Of a stretch of DNA of 64,000 bases, positions 41,517-52,877 are shown piece after piece. Within the stretch, counting starts at the first letter, position 1. Every line of letters begins with the position of its first letter. The translations under genes were made by a program, and so were the position numbers. Source of the stretch: Polychytrium aggregatum (taxonomy: Eukaryota; Chytridiomycota; Chytridiomycetes; Polychytriales); the NCBI RefSeq assembly GCF_025602895.1, contig NW_026516288.1:1-64000 (forward strand), in the 5' to 3' direction. The notes below the pieces were generated by a model, which did not search any database, had not been told where the DNA came from, and saw only the letters and a list, made by a program, of their open reading frames with translations.

Positions 41517-44500
41517 GGCGAGGATCGCTTAGATGGGACGGAAGAGCAGCACGGGCTAGTTGGATGTGTGTGTGGGGGGGGTTAAGAGTGCAAGAAAAGC
41601 GACTCGACTTGCAGGCGATGGAAGCGATGCTTGATAAAGCGGGGCGCCGTTCGGTTGGAGACGACGACGGCGGGAGACGGGGGGTTGTGGCCGCGGGGAG
41701 ACAGCAGCCGGAGACAATGGCCGGAGCTGGAGACAGATGCTGGAGACGAGGGTGGAGACGAGGGTGGAGCAGGTACGATGCGATGCGATGCGGTGGCGAT
41801 CAGGGCCTTGCGGGCGATCAGGACCGGTGAGCGAGCGGGGCTTTAAAGCAGTGGGTGGATGTGCGAGGCAGCAACGATGGCAAGCTCGGGGATGTATGGA
41901 AGGCGTGGGCGAGAAAAGCCTGGGGTTGTATGCTGCGGCGGTGTGCCGGGGCTGAATGCTCGGACTGTATGGGAGACAGGCAGGGCTTGGGCAGCGTTCG
42001 TTCTGGATGGCGCCGGAGGAGAGACGAAGCCGGCTGGATGGACGGAAGTACAAGAGCGGAGAGACGCAGCCGGGGAAGGGCAGGACGGCGCAGGGTTATA
42101 TAGAAGGCCACGGCAAAGGGAGGGCAAAGACGGGACAGGAAACACCAGGAAACACCAGGAGACAGCAACGCAAGTCAGCGCAGGACAGTGGAGCGGGACG
42201 GGCAGGCACTGGCAGACACTTTCCCAGTGGACAGGGCCGTTGGGGGGGGGTGTGGCCAAACAAACCACTGAGGAAACGCGCGGGTGGCGACAGACAAGCG
42301 CCGAGACACGGCACTGGGCAGTCGCGCAAGAAGAGCAAGACGGGGCAGAGCCAGGCAAGGGCAGGCAAGGGCGGGCGAGATCGGGCAGATGGGCGATGGC
42401 GAGGCAAGGGCGACGAGGACGACGAGGACGACGAGGACGACGAGGGCATGAGCAAACATGGATGTTGCGAGTATCGCGGCCGGCATGGCCAAACAGAGCT
42501 GTTGTTAAGGTGGTGTTGTTGTTGTTATTGTTGATGTCACTCGAGCCGCTGGCCGTTGTCGCCGATCGAGACAACACACAACACACAACACACAGCGCAC
42601 TGGCACATCGGCGCGCACAACAGCACATTGCACCACATCCCCAGATCGCACAACCGGACACAGCGCCCGGTGTCCTCTGGCTGCATCCAAAGGCAGCCAA
42701 AGCGGCAGCGAATCAGCGCGCAGCGCCCCAGCCAATCGCCGCGGTCGCAGGACCCACATTCCCGCCTGTCGTCTGTGGGGCAGCGCGTCTGTGGCGACGC
42801 GGGCACTCGCTGCCTTTTTCGGCTGTGGCGCCGCGTCCCCCCAGCGCCACCTTGTCGCCAGGCGCACGGGTCCAATCGGCGCGCGTCGGGGAACTCCGCC
42901 CGTGGCGCGCTGGCACCGACCCGAGCACACCACACGCCCCGGCTCGCCTGTTTTGCCTTCACCCACCAGCAGCCACCAGGTCCCTCTGGACGCTGGGCTT
43001 CACTCGCATTTTTGCATTCTCTGCATTTTCTGCATTTTCGCACCCCCCCCTCCTGCCCTGGAGTGACGCCGCGGCCGCTGCCAGGGCTGGCCCCCGCCCC
43101 TCGGACGCATCGTCTGCATCCCGTCCGCCTGCATCTATCCACTAGACAGAGGCGCGCCCGGCCTGGTTCCGCGCCTGTCCGGCATTTCGGCCAATGTCCG
43201 GCCCTGGTCGCTGCTTGGTCAGCGCCCGCTCGGCCCCTTGCTCTCCCGCCGCGGCCCCGACCACTCGCAGGCGTCCAGGGCAATCGCGTCAACAGACCGC
43301 GTGCTGACTCCACGGGCCCCGCGCTCATTGGCCAGCAGGCACCCGCCCCTTGACGGCTCGAACCACATGGCCGTCCGTGCCACCGCAGCCATGTCGGAGG
43401 AGCCGCGTCTGTTTGCATCAGCCAACATGGATCCGTGCTCGCTGGGAAAGTTGTGGATGCCGGCGCAAGCACACCGGTCACGCCCGCATGTCCAAGGACA
43501 GGCTCGGCTTCATGTCGCTCCTTTGCACTCAACCTGTCCCTGTCCTGGAATCAGAGTGCCGCCCAGCATCCCGACAAACAAACAAGCAAACAAACAAATA
43601 CAAATCCTTATCCCGTGCGCCAACGCAAGGCCCGCCTCCGTTCTCGCCGGGCTTCGCCGTCACATTGCTGTCGATGGCAAACACAGACTCGGTGGATCGC
43701 TCTGTTCTGGATCCTGAATGCACCAGCGTCCAGCGAATGTGTCCACGAGCATGACCACCCATCTTGAGTCCAGGCCAATTCGCCTGCACAAGGTTTCCAG
43801 CAAACTCCCAGCCAACTTCAAGAGCACCAGCCTCGCCAGTCTCGGGTCCAGCCAACGCACTTGGCGTGCCATCTCTCGTCATCAACGCGGCCAGGGACAC
43901 ATTCGTGACGCACAGGTTGATCACAGCAGCCGGGATCGATGGCCTTTGTCGGGGACCACAGCCGCCAGCGATGGCACTGACAGACTCGCGGAATTCCAAC
44001 GAACGCTCCACAATGCCCGCAATCAATATCAAACGAGATATCGTCTTTGTGCCAGGGCCGCCGCTCGCTTCTGGGTCCTGAATACACTCGGTCCCGTCGG
44101 CGCGCTGCGACATTATGCAGTCCCAGAGAGCTGCCTGGGTGATCTGTTTCATTGCATATGGCTTTGCTTTGTTAGACGCAAGCTACGCTGACACATGGGG
44201 ATCGGGAGGGTTGTCCCGCTTGCCCATGTGCCAAGTGTACATGGACTGGAAAAGAGAAGGTAGCGCAAACACGTATTACTGGGGAGGGATTAGGGCATAT
44301 TGCTTGGAGAAGGAGGAGGAGGAGGAGGAGGGTGAAGTGGGCGGCGACGACCAGCAGCAGAATCGCTTGGGAAGAAGAAAAAATACGCAAGGCTCATTGA
44401 GCAAACAAAATATACAGAGAGCAAACAAATTAACTGGAGTCACACATTGCACACACAAGAAGAGAGGGAGTGAGGAGGGAAGAAAATTGGAACGCATGTC

Positions 44501-44637
44501 GCTGGCGTCCATTCTGGGCTGCTTTTGCTGTTGCTGCTTTTGTTGCTGTTGTTGTTGTCTTTGCCGCTTTTCATTTCTTATTTCAGATTGGACGTGACCA
44601 AAGCGTGGTTGTTGTCGGGTTTGTTCGTTGCTTCAGG
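41517..44637. other. GC-rich spacer between the two zinc-finger genes
   Basis: This 3.1-kb stretch is strongly GC-rich and low-complexity, with a GAC/GAG microsatellite (about 42411-42446). Long ORFs overlap on both strands (for example 41859-43145 plus) but have Arg/Trp-rich compositions and no motifs, as expected from GC-rich noncoding DNA. It presumably contains the promoter and long leader of paralogue 1 and the trailer of paralogue 2. A minus-strand ORF at 43529-44152 looks more protein-like and is discussed in the findings. Confidence 0.5.
44500..44570. repeat. CTG/TTG-rich microsatellite
   Basis: Imperfect TGCTGTTGCTGCTTTTGTTGC repeats lie about 70-140 bp beyond the stop codon of the second zinc-finger gene, in its probable 3' UTR. 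Confidence 0.75.
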
Positions 44638-46462
44638 TTAGAGGTCCTCGTCGTCCTCCAGCTCCTCGGACTCGGTTGCATCCGGGTCGTGTCCATCGAT
44701 GGTGTCGTCCAGCTCTTCGTCCGAGAAGGGGTCGTCGTCTTCCAACAGGTCCTGACCCTCGGCACGCTCGCGGTCAAGCACATATTCGATGCAGGCATCG
44801 ACCTTGATGTGCCGGCGCACGGCGTCCGACCGAGAGAAGGACTTGCTGCAGCGGGGACACAGGAAGGGCCGCTCGTTGGTGTGCAGACGAGTGTGGCGCT
44901 TCAGGTCGTGGCCGCGTGTGAACTTTGACGGGCAGTACTCGCAGCAGAACAGCTTCTCGCCCGTGTGGATCTTCATGTGCGACTTGAGATTGTACGGCCT
45001 GATGAGGAGGGTGTGTGCGCGAAGGGAGCGGAAGAATAGAAAGAGGAAAAGCGAATGATGATGGGGGAAGAATAGCCACGTTAGCAACAGAGTCGGTGGT
45101 GCTCAGCATCGGCGGACCCATCCAAGTCCATCGAAAGGAGCTCGCTACCTACCGGGTGAACACCTTCGGGCAGTCGTCGAATGTGCACTTGTACACGGCG
45201 GGATAGATCGTTCGGCCACGATTCGATAGCGGCTGCTCCGAAATGTAAACGGGCTTGACCGTGGGTTTGTCGGCGTTGGAGTGCGTCTGGGCCAAGACGA
45301 TGGAGCCGTGGCTGGTCTTCCGCCGACCCTTGCTGTTGGGCGAGGCCGCCGTGGACTCAGAGCCCTCGTGCGAGTCGCTTTCGTCGATGCTCTTGCGCTT
45401 GCGACGCATGCGCTTGGGTCGGGAGAGAATGTCGGCGGCGGCAGCCACGTCGGGTGTGATCAGCTGGGCCTCTGGATCATCTTGTGAGACGGTTGTTAGG
45501 TGAACAGACTCGGAAGCCTGCACGGACTCTGATGCAACCCAGGGCTCGGGCCCGAGGTCGGTGGCGTCGCCCGCGTGTGTCTCGGAGGCTTGAGCAGGAA
45601 TCTCTGTGCTATCCTCGCCGGCAATGGGCTCGGCCGAGTCGAGACTAAAGTCAGAGATCATCGACATGGCGCCCACGGCGGTGACCACCGGCTCCATCAT
45701 CGGAGTGAAGATCCGAACGGGGTCCAGCGACGGCGTGAAGCACGTGGTCTCAGCAGACAGTATCGGGGTCATGGCCATGTCGGTGGACTGCTGGACCTCG
45801 TGTGGTACGCAGAAGCGCATCGAGTCGTCATGGAACGGAACCGCCAGAGGGTGCGAGATGGGGATGCTGCCGGACTGGAAGAGCACCGAGGCGCAGTTGA
45901 GCTGGGCCGGAGCCGACCAGGCGGACCGGGAGGCAAGCGAGCGCATGGCGAAATCGCTGCTCTGGAACGGGTAGGAAGACATCAGGGGCTTGAGGGCCGC
46001 GCCAGGAGAGGACTGGAGGGCACCCACGACGGCCTCGCCAAAGGGCGAGATGGACACCAGCGATGAAGCTCCCAGGGCCGACGGCAGCATAAAGTGCGGG
46101 CCCGAGGCGGCCGAGAATTGGGGAACGACCGTGGGAGTCGACGGCGGGGAGAGCAGGCCCGTCGTGGCCTGGCCCATGGGAAGCGCGACAGGGGCCTCCA
46201 TCAGAGATATGGTCTTGAGCGGGATGGGGTTGATCAGAGACTCGAGCGTGGCCAGGTCGACGGTCGAGGGCATGTGTTCGTTGAGCGAGAAGGCGTCGGG
46301 ACTTTCGCTGCCGCTGGACGACTTGTCAAAGCAGTCCAGCAGTGGGGAGGGCAGGGCATGCTCAAGGCCAGAGAGGGGCCAGTCCTCGGGCATGGCCTTG
46401 TACTCCTCCTCAAGCAGGTCTGAGAAGGTGACGAGGATGCTGTTGTGGGAATCAAAGGACAT
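44638..46462 (-). CDS. C2H2 zinc-finger transcription factor, Crz1-like, paralogue 2
   Basis: There are two exons on the minus strand, 45153-46462 and 44638-44998, giving 556 aa. The start MSFDSHNS is chosen because it has a good context (GCAGCCATGTC) and the upstream open frame runs into the divergent EBP gene. The N-terminus is acidic (LLEEEYKAMPEDWPLSGLEHALP), the centre is Ser/Pro-rich, and a basic cluster KRMRRKRKS precedes three fingers: YKCTFDDCPKVFTRPYNLKSH..H, FCCEYCPSKFTRGHDLKRHTRLH, FLCPRCSKSFSRSDAVRRHIKVDAC. The tail is acidic (DDDPFSDEELDD). The finger region is nearly the same as in paralogue 1, including the intron site and Cys as last ligand, while the rest has diverged. It is expected to bind DNA in the nucleus; regulation by calcineurin is inference from the Crz1 resemblance. 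Confidence 0.87.
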
Positions 46463-47473
46463 GGCTGCAGGTAGGGATGGGCTGCAGGTAGGGATGGGCT
46501 GCAGGTAGGATGGGCTGGAGGAGAGGAGACCGAACGGAGAAGCTTCAGACACGGAAGGGGGCGGTGTTCTGCAAAGGAAACGAACGAAGAGGAGGATGGG
46601 AACAGGTATGTGAGCAAAGGAAGCGTGGGAACGAAGCAGATCGATGGAAGCAGACAGCCAAAGGCGAGCGAGTCGATCTGACGGGACAGTAGAGGAAAAC
46701 GGGCCGTACCGAACGAGGAACCGGGCGAGCAAGCTTGAAGACGGACCAGGCAAGGAGAGCGGAGCCCGAGGAAGCAGCGAGCGTGCCGAGCGGAGTGGGA
46801 AAAGCGAGTATGCAAGAAGGCCGAAGCGCGAGCAGCAAACAGGGGATGGAGGCGAGCAGCAGGACCAGACAGGCGGGGGCGAACCAGGCAGACAGACAGG
46901 CAGACAGACAGGCAAGCAGACAGCGAAGGGCCGCAAAGGGCAGAGCGAGGGGAGGCTCGGAGGCAGGGGTTGCTGGCAGCGAAGGCAAAACGCAGACGGA
47001 CATGCCCGGCCCAAGATATAGAAGGCGGGCCCGCGACAGCACGCAGACGGCGGCAACCACGCGGCCGCGGCGATTGGCTGGCGCCGGCCACACGTTCCCG
47101 CGCGCCCATTGGCTGGAGCTCTGCGCGCTGATTGGCCCGCGCCTGAGTGGGCCGCCGCGCGGGTCGAGCCGGATCCAGCCGCTGCAGCCAGCGACAAGGC
47201 CGCGCTCGTGCTGCGTTCCTGTGCGACACGCTGTGCGACGCGCCTTGCAGGGCTGTGCTGCTTGCTGCTGTGTGGTGGTGCTGCTGCTTTCGTTGTTGTG
47301 TGGTGCTGGGCCGCTGTGCCGCTGTGCCTGCTCCTTGTGCCGCGTTTGCGGAGTCGGTGTGACCCTCCCCCTCTCTTCTCTCCCTCCCTCTCTTCTCTCC
47401 CTCTCTCGCTCTCTTCATCCCTCGCTCTCTTCATCTCTCCTCCACCACCGACCTGCATCCGATTCCTTCGCTC
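46463..47473. promoter_or_regulatory. Divergent promoter between zinc-finger paralogue 2 and EBP
   Basis: This 1-kb GC-rich region holds three ATTGG (inverted CCAAT) boxes at 47073-47077, 47108-47112 and 47131-47135, each in a similar GGCTGG/GGCCCG context. A CT-rich tract (about 47365-47440) precedes the EBP start. An imperfect 14-bp TAGGGATGGGCTGCAGG-type repeat lies at 46470-46515, near the other gene. CCAAT boxes suggest HAP/NF-Y control. Confidence 0.6.
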
Positions 47474-48236
47474 ATGGGCCTCCCTCACCCCTTCTTCCCA
47501 ACCGATATCGAGCTCCCGCATTATGCGGTCTCGAGCCGGCCGCTGCACCATGATCTGGCCATCTTCCTGTCGGCCCTTGTTCTTGTCGTCGTTGTGGCCT
47601 CGGTCCTCAGCAGCATCGCCCGAGCGGCCGCGGCAAGCGCAACATCCGCGGCACCCTGGCAGCTCGTCCCGCCGGACTGGCGAGTGGTCTGGTGGAGTCT
47701 CAACGGCAGCATCCACTGCTTCTTCGAGGGTTATTTCGTTTGGAACCACAAGCACATTGCCGCTGACACTTCGGTGATTGCGTCCGTATGGAAGGAATAC
47801 GCGCTCTCAGACTCGCGATACATGACCGCCGATCCGTTTTTGATCAGCGTCGAAAGCATCACCGCCGTACGTTACTTCCGGGTTGCCTCGCCATTTGCCA
47901 ACCTCCCCGGTCTCATCGACGCCGTGCTCATTCCAGTCTTTTCTCCAGACCTTGATTGGTCCGCTGTGCTTTCTACAGGCCTACCTGACTCTCCGCAGCC
48001 GGCCGGCGCAGTATCCGCTGACGCTGATCATCAGCGTGCTGCACATCTTCTCGTGCACGCTCTACTATGCCACGACCTTTTTCGAGGGCCATGGCCAGGC
48101 CCCGCACTGCAAGCCTGGCTGGCTGTACTTGGGCTTTTACTTTTTGTTCCTCAACGCCTTCTGGATCCTGATTCCGGCTTTCTTGATCCGCCAAGATGTC
48201 GGGCGGATCATGCGAGCGCTCCGGGCTGTTGAATGA
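47474..48236 (+). CDS. EBP: 3-beta-hydroxysteroid delta8-delta7 isomerase (EBP family)
   Basis: There are two exons, 47474-47866 and 47949-48236, giving 226 aa. It starts HPFFPTDIELPHY, as in EBP/emopamil-binding proteins. Four membrane helices are predictable (LAIFLSALVLVVVVASVL; a segment near HCFFEGYFVW; LIISVLHIFSCTLYYATTF; LGFYFLFLNAFWILIPAF). Signature residues include HxxxEGYF, WKEYALSDSRY and ESITA followed across the intron by LIGPLCF, matching the conserved ETITAxxxGP. The enzyme moves the sterol ring double bond from C8 to C7 in the ER, a step of ergosterol/cholesterol synthesis. Choosing the acceptor at 47948 rather than 47978 restores the GP segment. Dikarya usually use the unrelated ERG2 for this step. 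Confidence 0.92.
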
Positions 48237-49155
48237 AGAAGCAGTCGAGTGCGCGGACACCCATTCGCTGCGATAGGATCGGATGGAGGCGTCCGACCCG
48301 ACAAGGCGACCACTGTTCGCCATCTGTGCGATGGGTTGGTCTGTCGCCGACGCCAGAGACGGACGACAAGCGCTGGATTCTGCCGACTCGGCAATCGTAT
48401 GTCAGACCGGGCCGGTCCTGACAACCGCGAGCAATCTCAACGGCAATAGATCCAAGTGCATGCTCATGCCGAGCTGGCGTGGCGATCGGGGTTGGTGGGA
48501 GAATCACTGTCGGATACAACGAAAGCGACATGTCTGCGATGTCCATGTCGTGGATGTGAAACGGATACAGGTGTATAGATGCGGGTGTGCTGGTCGGGCA
48601 TCAACCTCCGCATGGAATCGTGCGCCGCTGGGAACAGCCGGCCATTCATTCATTCCATAACTCCAACTCGACCACCCCATGATTCCAGCTCGACAGCCCA
48701 TGATTCCAGCTCGATAGCCCATGATTTCGACCCCGGTCGGTTTCGCCATCGGCACCACCGGCGCATCGGTCCATTCGGCCGTTCGCTCTGCCCCCATGAA
48801 CAGCCCGTCGGCCCTCGTTCCCACCACCAGCCCCCTCACCAACCCACTTGCCCGGCTCTCGGGGGCGCCCATGTCCATGGCAAAGCGGCTCGGTTCGGCC
48901 GCCACCCGTCCTCGCCTCCTGGCCAGCGCCATGCCCGCAAACGCAAGCGTTCTTGTCCACCAGGCGCCCAGTCGTGGTTCGTGTGAGCTCTCCATGGCCA
49001 TGCCCCGTGGTCCCGCCAGCGCGCAGCCTTGGAGAGCCTCGACCCGGTTGTGGTACACCGTTGCCGCGAAACAGTGGATCGTCGGATACTCCCGATGGCG
49101 ACAGGCCGGCCTGGGAGCGGGTATTTGAGCAGCTCTCGCCTCTCCTTCGCCGACG
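48237..49155. other. Spacer with a short tandem repeat
   Basis: No supportable gene is present. A 21-bp unit (CCCATGATTCCAGCTCGACAG) occurs about two and a half times at 48676-48730. Long minus-strand ORFs (48504-49325, 48646-49344) overlap the start of the aminopeptidase gene and look like GC-rich shadows. Confidence 0.5.
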
Positions 49156-52100
49156 ATGATCGCCCGCTGGTTCTGCTCGCTCCCGAAACTTGCCTTGCCT
49201 GCGCTTTGCTCTCCTGCCCGATCCTTTGTCGTTTCGCTCTCCCGCAACATGCCCGTCGATACCGCTGCCCGACTCGCTGCCCTGCGTGCCGAATTGGCCC
49301 GCGAGGGCATCCAGGCCTTCATCATCCCTGCCGAAGATGCTCACCAGGTTGGTTGGTTCGTCGCCTCCCTCTGGCTTTGGCTACCAGTCCATGGCGGTGC
49401 CAGCTGCACCGCTGTTTCCGAGATCGCCTTGTGCCTGCTTCCAAACGACCAACACTTTTCTCTCTCGCTGCTCCCCCTCCCTGAAACACCATCCAACATC
49501 AGTCCGAGTACATTGCCGCCCACGACGGCCGAAGAGAGTTCATTTCCGGTTTCAGCGGCTCTGCCGGTAGGACTCGCCCCCAACAAATCCCGGCCTGGCC
49601 TTGCCCGTCGCCGACCGTCTGATCCTTCCCTCCCAGATGCAGGTGGCGCTGCCTCGTCACTTTTGTCTGACCACAGCTCTCTGCTCTATCGATCGAATGC
49701 AATGCCACGCCAATGTAGGCCTCGCTGTTGTCACGACCGACAAAGCTGCCCTCTGGACCGATGGCCGCTACTTTCTCCAGGCCTCTCAGCAGCTCGACTC
49801 GAACTGGATCCTGCAAAAGGCTGGCCTGCCCAACGTCCCCACCAAGGAGGAGTGGCTCCTGGATGTCCTGCCTCCATCCTCCAAGATTGGCGTCGATCCC
49901 AAGCTCCTGACAGTCGGTAGGTCATTCTTCTGGGAGTCGTATGGGCTCTGCATCCGTTTCGGCTCGCTGGCCCCCCCCCCACGATCTCCACGTACACATC
50001 CGCTCATTTCGCACAATTGCTGTTCTTCCACCAGCGGCTGCCCGAGTTCTGGCCGAGTCCCTGAGCAAGAAGAACCACCAGATCGTCTATACCACTGCCA
50101 ACCTCGTCGACAGCGTCTGGAGCGACCAGCCTACCGTCCCCACAAACCCCGTCGCCGTTCACCCCATCCAGTATGCCGGCTCCGCAACCTCCGAGAAGAT
50201 CGCCACTCTGCGCGAGAAGATTGCCGCCAAGAATGCCTGGGGCTTTGCCGTCACGGCCCTCGATGAAATCGCTTGTAAGTATCCATCGCAATGCTTCCTG
50301 AGACTCGTGATACCGGCTGGACATCTCGCAAAATCCCATGTGGCATTGCATCTTGGCTCTGTGCTTTTTTGGTGGGGTGCTTTATCGCTGCTCGTGGCGT
50401 TGTGATCTCGAGCTCACGGCGCCTTCGCATCCCAGCTTCGAGCCACTAATCGTCCTTGGATCTTCCCTCCTTTGACTGCTCCTCCGCCAGGGCTTTTCAA
50501 CCTCCGTGGCTCCGACATCTCCTACAACCCCGTTTTCTTCTCCTATGCTCTGGTCACCAAGGACCAGGTCATCCTCTACATTGACGAATCGAAGCTCTCC
50601 GAAGAGGTGGGTCACACTGCACGGTCTGCACCTGTCATTCGATGCATATCGACAGCCAAAGCTGATTCACGTCACCTCTCAACACCCTCCAGGTTCGACA
50701 GCATCTCGGCGAAGGTGTCCTGATCCGCCCCTACACCGCCATCTTCACCGATCTCCCTCAATATGCTGCCCAGTACTTGGCCGAGGATCAGGTTAGTGTT
50801 GCAAAAAGTGCCTTCATATCCGCTGTACCCGCGGAAGTTGCTGACATACTTGCGCCGCCAACAGAAGCTGTGGATCGATAGCCGTTGCAATGTCGCCCTC
50901 CAGAGTGCCCTTGGTGGATCGGTACGTTCAATCGGCGCTGTCTGTGTCGGTAGTGCGCCCCTGTTCGTTGACCCTGGCTGCTCAAACCACACCAGCTCGG
51001 CCATTGTGTGGGACGAACAATGGAATTTGCTGCAGCGTCGACTTGCTCGCCCCGTTTGATTCTGAATGCCCATGCATAATCCGCTGTCCCGGATTGCCGT
51101 CCATGTGGGGTCGTGGCTATGCGCCTGCTTGCACACTCACTGTGTATCCCCTTGCAGCAAGCCACTATCGAGTCGCGGTCCCCCATCATGGACATGAAGG
51201 CCATCAAGAACGAGACCGAACTGGAAGGCTTCCGCCAGTCCCACATCCGCGACGGCGCTGCTCTGATCGAGTACTTTGCCTGGCTCGAGCACGAGCTCAA
51301 CAACAACCACAACACCACCATCGACGAAGTTGCCGCTGCTGATAAGCTCGAGGGCTTCCGCAGGTTGGTTGCAGCAATTGAGACCGGTCCCGGGACCGAG
51401 CCCGAGACCGGGATGGAGTGTGCCCCGACTCGATATCCGTGAACGTGGATTGCGTCGCGAGCAGCTGGCATGGCTAGAATCGATCGTTTCAGGTCGAGTC
51501 CTGGATGGGCTGTGCCGCTCCTTCTTACCACATTTCCCCCCACGATGTGACAGCACCAAAGAAAAGTTTGTCGGCCTCAGCTTCGACACCATCTCCTCGA
51601 TCGGTGCCAACGGCGCCATCATCCACTACAAGCCCACCCCCGGCGCCTGCGCGACCGTCAACAACACCGAGATCTATCTGTGTGACTCGGGTGCCCAGTA
51701 CCTGTAGGTATCCGCCAGCAGCCATCATCCGTACATCTTTGATCGAATCTGACGCCGACCTTGCCTCCTCATGCTCCAGCGACGGCACCACCGATACCAC
51801 CCGCACTCTTCACTTTGGCACCCCCACCGAGGAGGAGAAGGACGCCTTCACTCGCGTGCTCAAGGGACACATCCAGCTCGATCTGGCGGTCTTCCCGCGA
51901 GGCACCACCGGATACGTTCTCGATGTCCTGGCCCGCACCGCTCTGTGGAAGGGCGGTCTGGACTACCGCCATGGTACCGGACACGGCGTTGGCTCCTACC
52001 TCAACGTCCATGAAGGCCCCCACGGCATCGGCATCCGCATTGGCTACAACGACATTCCCCTCGCTCCCGGCATGGTCATTTCCAACGGTGAGTGTACAGT

Positions 52101-52545
52101 GCTCATCTCGCCGATCCCAGCCTCCAACAGCCGCAGCCGCCTCAGGGCACCACACAGCACAGTATAGCACAAAGTGGAGCAGCGGTCTGCATCGCCAAGA
52201 CCCGACATCTGTTGATTGTGGCTAACGCTTCGTGGCATCGCTGTATCCATACTCCCAGAGCCTGGCTTCTACAACGACGGCAAGTTTGGTATCCGCATCG
52301 AAAACATCATCCTCGTCAAGGAGGTCGAGACCCCCAACAACTTTGGAGGTGTTGGCTATCTCGGGTTTGAGCACGTTACTCTGGTGCCCATTCAGCGCCG
52401 CCTGATCAAGGTTGAGCTCCTGACTCCTGAGGAGCGCGACTGGGTCAACAGCTACCACCAGGAGATTCTGCAGAAGGTCTCGCCCCTGCTCTCCGAGAAC
52501 GGTCTTGCCCTGGAGTGGCTCAAGCGCGAGACCCTGCCGATCTAA
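49156..52545 (+). CDS. XPNPEP1: Xaa-Pro aminopeptidase P (metallopeptidase family M24B)
   Basis: There are eleven exons: 49156-49347, 49503-49566, 49719-49916, 50035-50274, 50491-50606, 50693-50791, 50865-50921, 51158-51363, 51554-51703, 51780-52087 and 52259-52545, giving 638 aa. Starting at ATG 49249 ([12 protein letters not shown]) gives 607 aa, close to the cytosolic enzyme; the 31-residue extension ([19 protein letters not shown]) looks like a mitochondrial presequence. Two creatinase-like N-terminal domains ([23 protein letters not shown]) precede the pita-bread domain. Metal ligands are D in CDSGAQY, D eleven residues on, H in GTGHGVG, E in SNEPGFY and E in RIENIIL. It removes N-terminal residues before proline, in peptide turnover. 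All catalytic residues are present. Confidence 0.95.
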
Positions 52546-52877
52546 ATTGCGCGAGCCGCTCTTGCTGCCGGGAGTCTGAGTCGCGGACAGATGGGCGAGG
52601 TTCACTTGCGTGCAATTGCGACGTCAAATACACATTGCCGCGAATCGCAGATTAGCTCAACTTGCTGCCCGGTCCATGGGATCTGAGACCGGCTCCCAGG
52701 GGCGATCACGGACCAGGTCCTGGGTCACAGAGCGTGCAGGCATTGTGAGAGCCGGCGATTCGGAAGGCGCCATTCACCCAAGCCACACCGGTGGTTCGTA
52801 TGCGGGTGGTGTCCCGCTGCATCTATTCTGCCTGGGGGGCGGTTGTCTCGGTCTCCCATCGCCATCATCCATCCGCA
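52546..52877. other. Spacer between aminopeptidase P and FUN14 genes
   Basis: About 330 bp with no recognised element. It is the probable terminator region and promoter of two co-oriented genes. Confidence 0.5.

Noticed and set aside
41843-43532. Long overlapping ORFs on both strands (up to 428 codons) between the zinc-finger genes
   Set aside because: The sequence is GC-rich with few stop codons in any frame. The products are Arg/Gly/Trp-rich and without motifs, and three frames are open at once.
46463-47755. N-terminal extension of zinc-finger paralogue 2 to 868 aa
   Set aside because: The open frame passes through its promoter and into the divergent EBP coding exon. The residues are low complexity, and MSFDSH has a good start context.
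47979-48236. EBP exon 2 starting at the CTACAG acceptor (47978)
   Set aside because: It would drop the conserved GP-containing segment. The earlier acceptor at 47948 keeps frame and restores it.
48504-49344. Minus-strand ORFs of 273 and 232 codons
   Set aside because: They overlap the first exon of aminopeptidase P antisense and a tandem repeat, with Gly/Arg-rich composition and no recognisable domain.
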